Shown here: one piece after another, positions 6,133 through 6,621 of the stretch
Position numbering within the stretch: the stretch's first letter is position 1
Layout: every line of letters begins with the position of its first letter
Assembly: GCA_043746555.1 (NCBI GenBank)
Contig: JAYTQU010000383.1
Coordinates: 1 to 6,621, forward strand
Length of the DNA: 6,621 nt
Source of the DNA: CAZQYC01 sp043746555
Lineage (GTDB): Bacteria; Pseudomonadota; Gammaproteobacteria; Steroidobacterales; Steroidobacteraceae
Direction: 5' to 3'
Made by a program: the position numbers and the translations under genes
Notes under the pieces: generated by a model
Database searches by the model: none
The model's input: only the letters and a program-made list of their open reading frames with translations
Told to the model about the DNA's origin: nothing

Positions 6133-6621
6133 ATGACGAACATTGGTACGCCGCTTTCGCCATCAGGCACTCGCGTCATGTTCTTGGGTTCCGGCGAGCT
6201 CGGCAAAGAGGTAGCGATCGAGTTGCAGCGCTTCGGTTGCGAAGTGATTGCCGTCGATCGTTACGCCAACGCACCGGCAATGCAGGTGGCGCATCGATCG
6301 CATGTGGTTAACATGTTGGATGGCGCGGCGCTGCGCGAATTGGTGAACAAGGAGCGACCGCAGTGGATTGTTCCGGAGATCGAAGCCATCGCAACGCCGA
6401 CGCTGGTTGAACTGGAGCGCGAGGGTTTCAACGTGATTCCGACGGCGCGCGCCGCTCGTCTCACCATGGATCGCGAAGGCATTCGTAGATTGGCTGCGGA
6501 AACGCTTGGTCTTAAGACGTCGCCATACCGCTTTGCCGATAGCGAAGCGCAGTATCGCGCGGCCGTCAACGAGATTGGATTTCCCTGTGTGATCAAGCCG
6601 GTGATGAGTTCGTCGGGCAAG
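6133..6621 (+). CDS. purT: Formate-dependent phosphoribosylglycinamide formyltransferase, 5' part
   Basis: PurT makes formylglycinamide ribonucleotide (FGAR) from glycinamide ribonucleotide (GAR), formate and ATP, the folate-independent version of the third step of purine synthesis, in the cytoplasm. The first 163 codons are present and the frame is open at the window edge; the family is about 390 residues. The N-terminal pre-ATP-grasp domain has RVMFLGSGELGKEVA (14-28) and AVDRYANAPAM (40-50). At the positions used by the E. coli enzyme I find Glu22-Leu23 and Glu82 for GAR, and Arg114, Lys155 and Ser160 for ATP, the last two in KPVMSSSGK at the start of the ATP-grasp domain. The identical numbering supports the ATG at 6133, which has AGAGG at 6118-6122, a rather long ten bases upstream. 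The leader has a possible occluding hairpin. Functional relation to the preceding lipoprotein is not evident. Confidence 0.96.
   Translation, partial: MTNIGTPLSPSGTRVMFLGSGELGKEVAIELQRFGCEVIAVDRYANAPAMQVAHRSHVVNMLDGAALRELVNKERPQWIVPEIEAIATPTLVELEREGFNVIPTARAARLTMDREGIRRLAAETLGLKTSPYRFADSEAQYRAAVNEIGFPCVIKPVMSSSGK

Overview
The window looks like ordinary chromosome of a free-living, Gram-negative, aerobic bacterium with moderate GC. The purT product has the same residue numbering at its ligand-binding positions as the E. coli enzyme. Together with Sec-type signal peptides, a lipoprotein signal and a FadA-like thiolase, this points to a proteobacterium, probably gammaproteobacterial. That placement is inference. 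I see no phage, IS element, CRISPR array, tRNA or rRNA.

Layout: positions 1-466 hold no gene I can defend, only a short tandem repeat and a small palindrome. A FadA-like thiolase runs at 467-1768 (+). It converges on a secreted alpha/beta-hydrolase (1857-2561, -), with two weak hairpins in the 88 bp between them. A 427-bp divergent spacer (2562-2988) separates the hydrolase from the largest gene, a 693-residue exported protein (2989-5070, +). That protein joins a thioredoxin-fold domain, a cytochrome c motif, a copper type II (PHM/DBM-like) monooxygenase core and two EF-hands. A clear hairpin terminator follows at 5092-5136. Then comes a lipoprotein of the COG4798 'predicted methyltransferase' type (5249-6073, +), followed after 59 bp by purT (6133 to the window end, incomplete).

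How the genes relate: the thiolase (acyl-CoA degradation) and PurT (purine synthesis) are cytoplasmic metabolic enzymes. The other three encode proteins predicted to leave the cytoplasm. The genes do not form one pathway; at most the lipoprotein and purT may share a transcript. The item most worth attention is the four-module copper/heme protein: its thioredoxin-fold domain contains no cysteine, while its predicted copper ligands, heme motif and EF-hand loops are all intact. A second point is an inverted repeat whose right arm covers part of the purT ribosome binding site. I do not see a convincing wholly new multi-gene system here.
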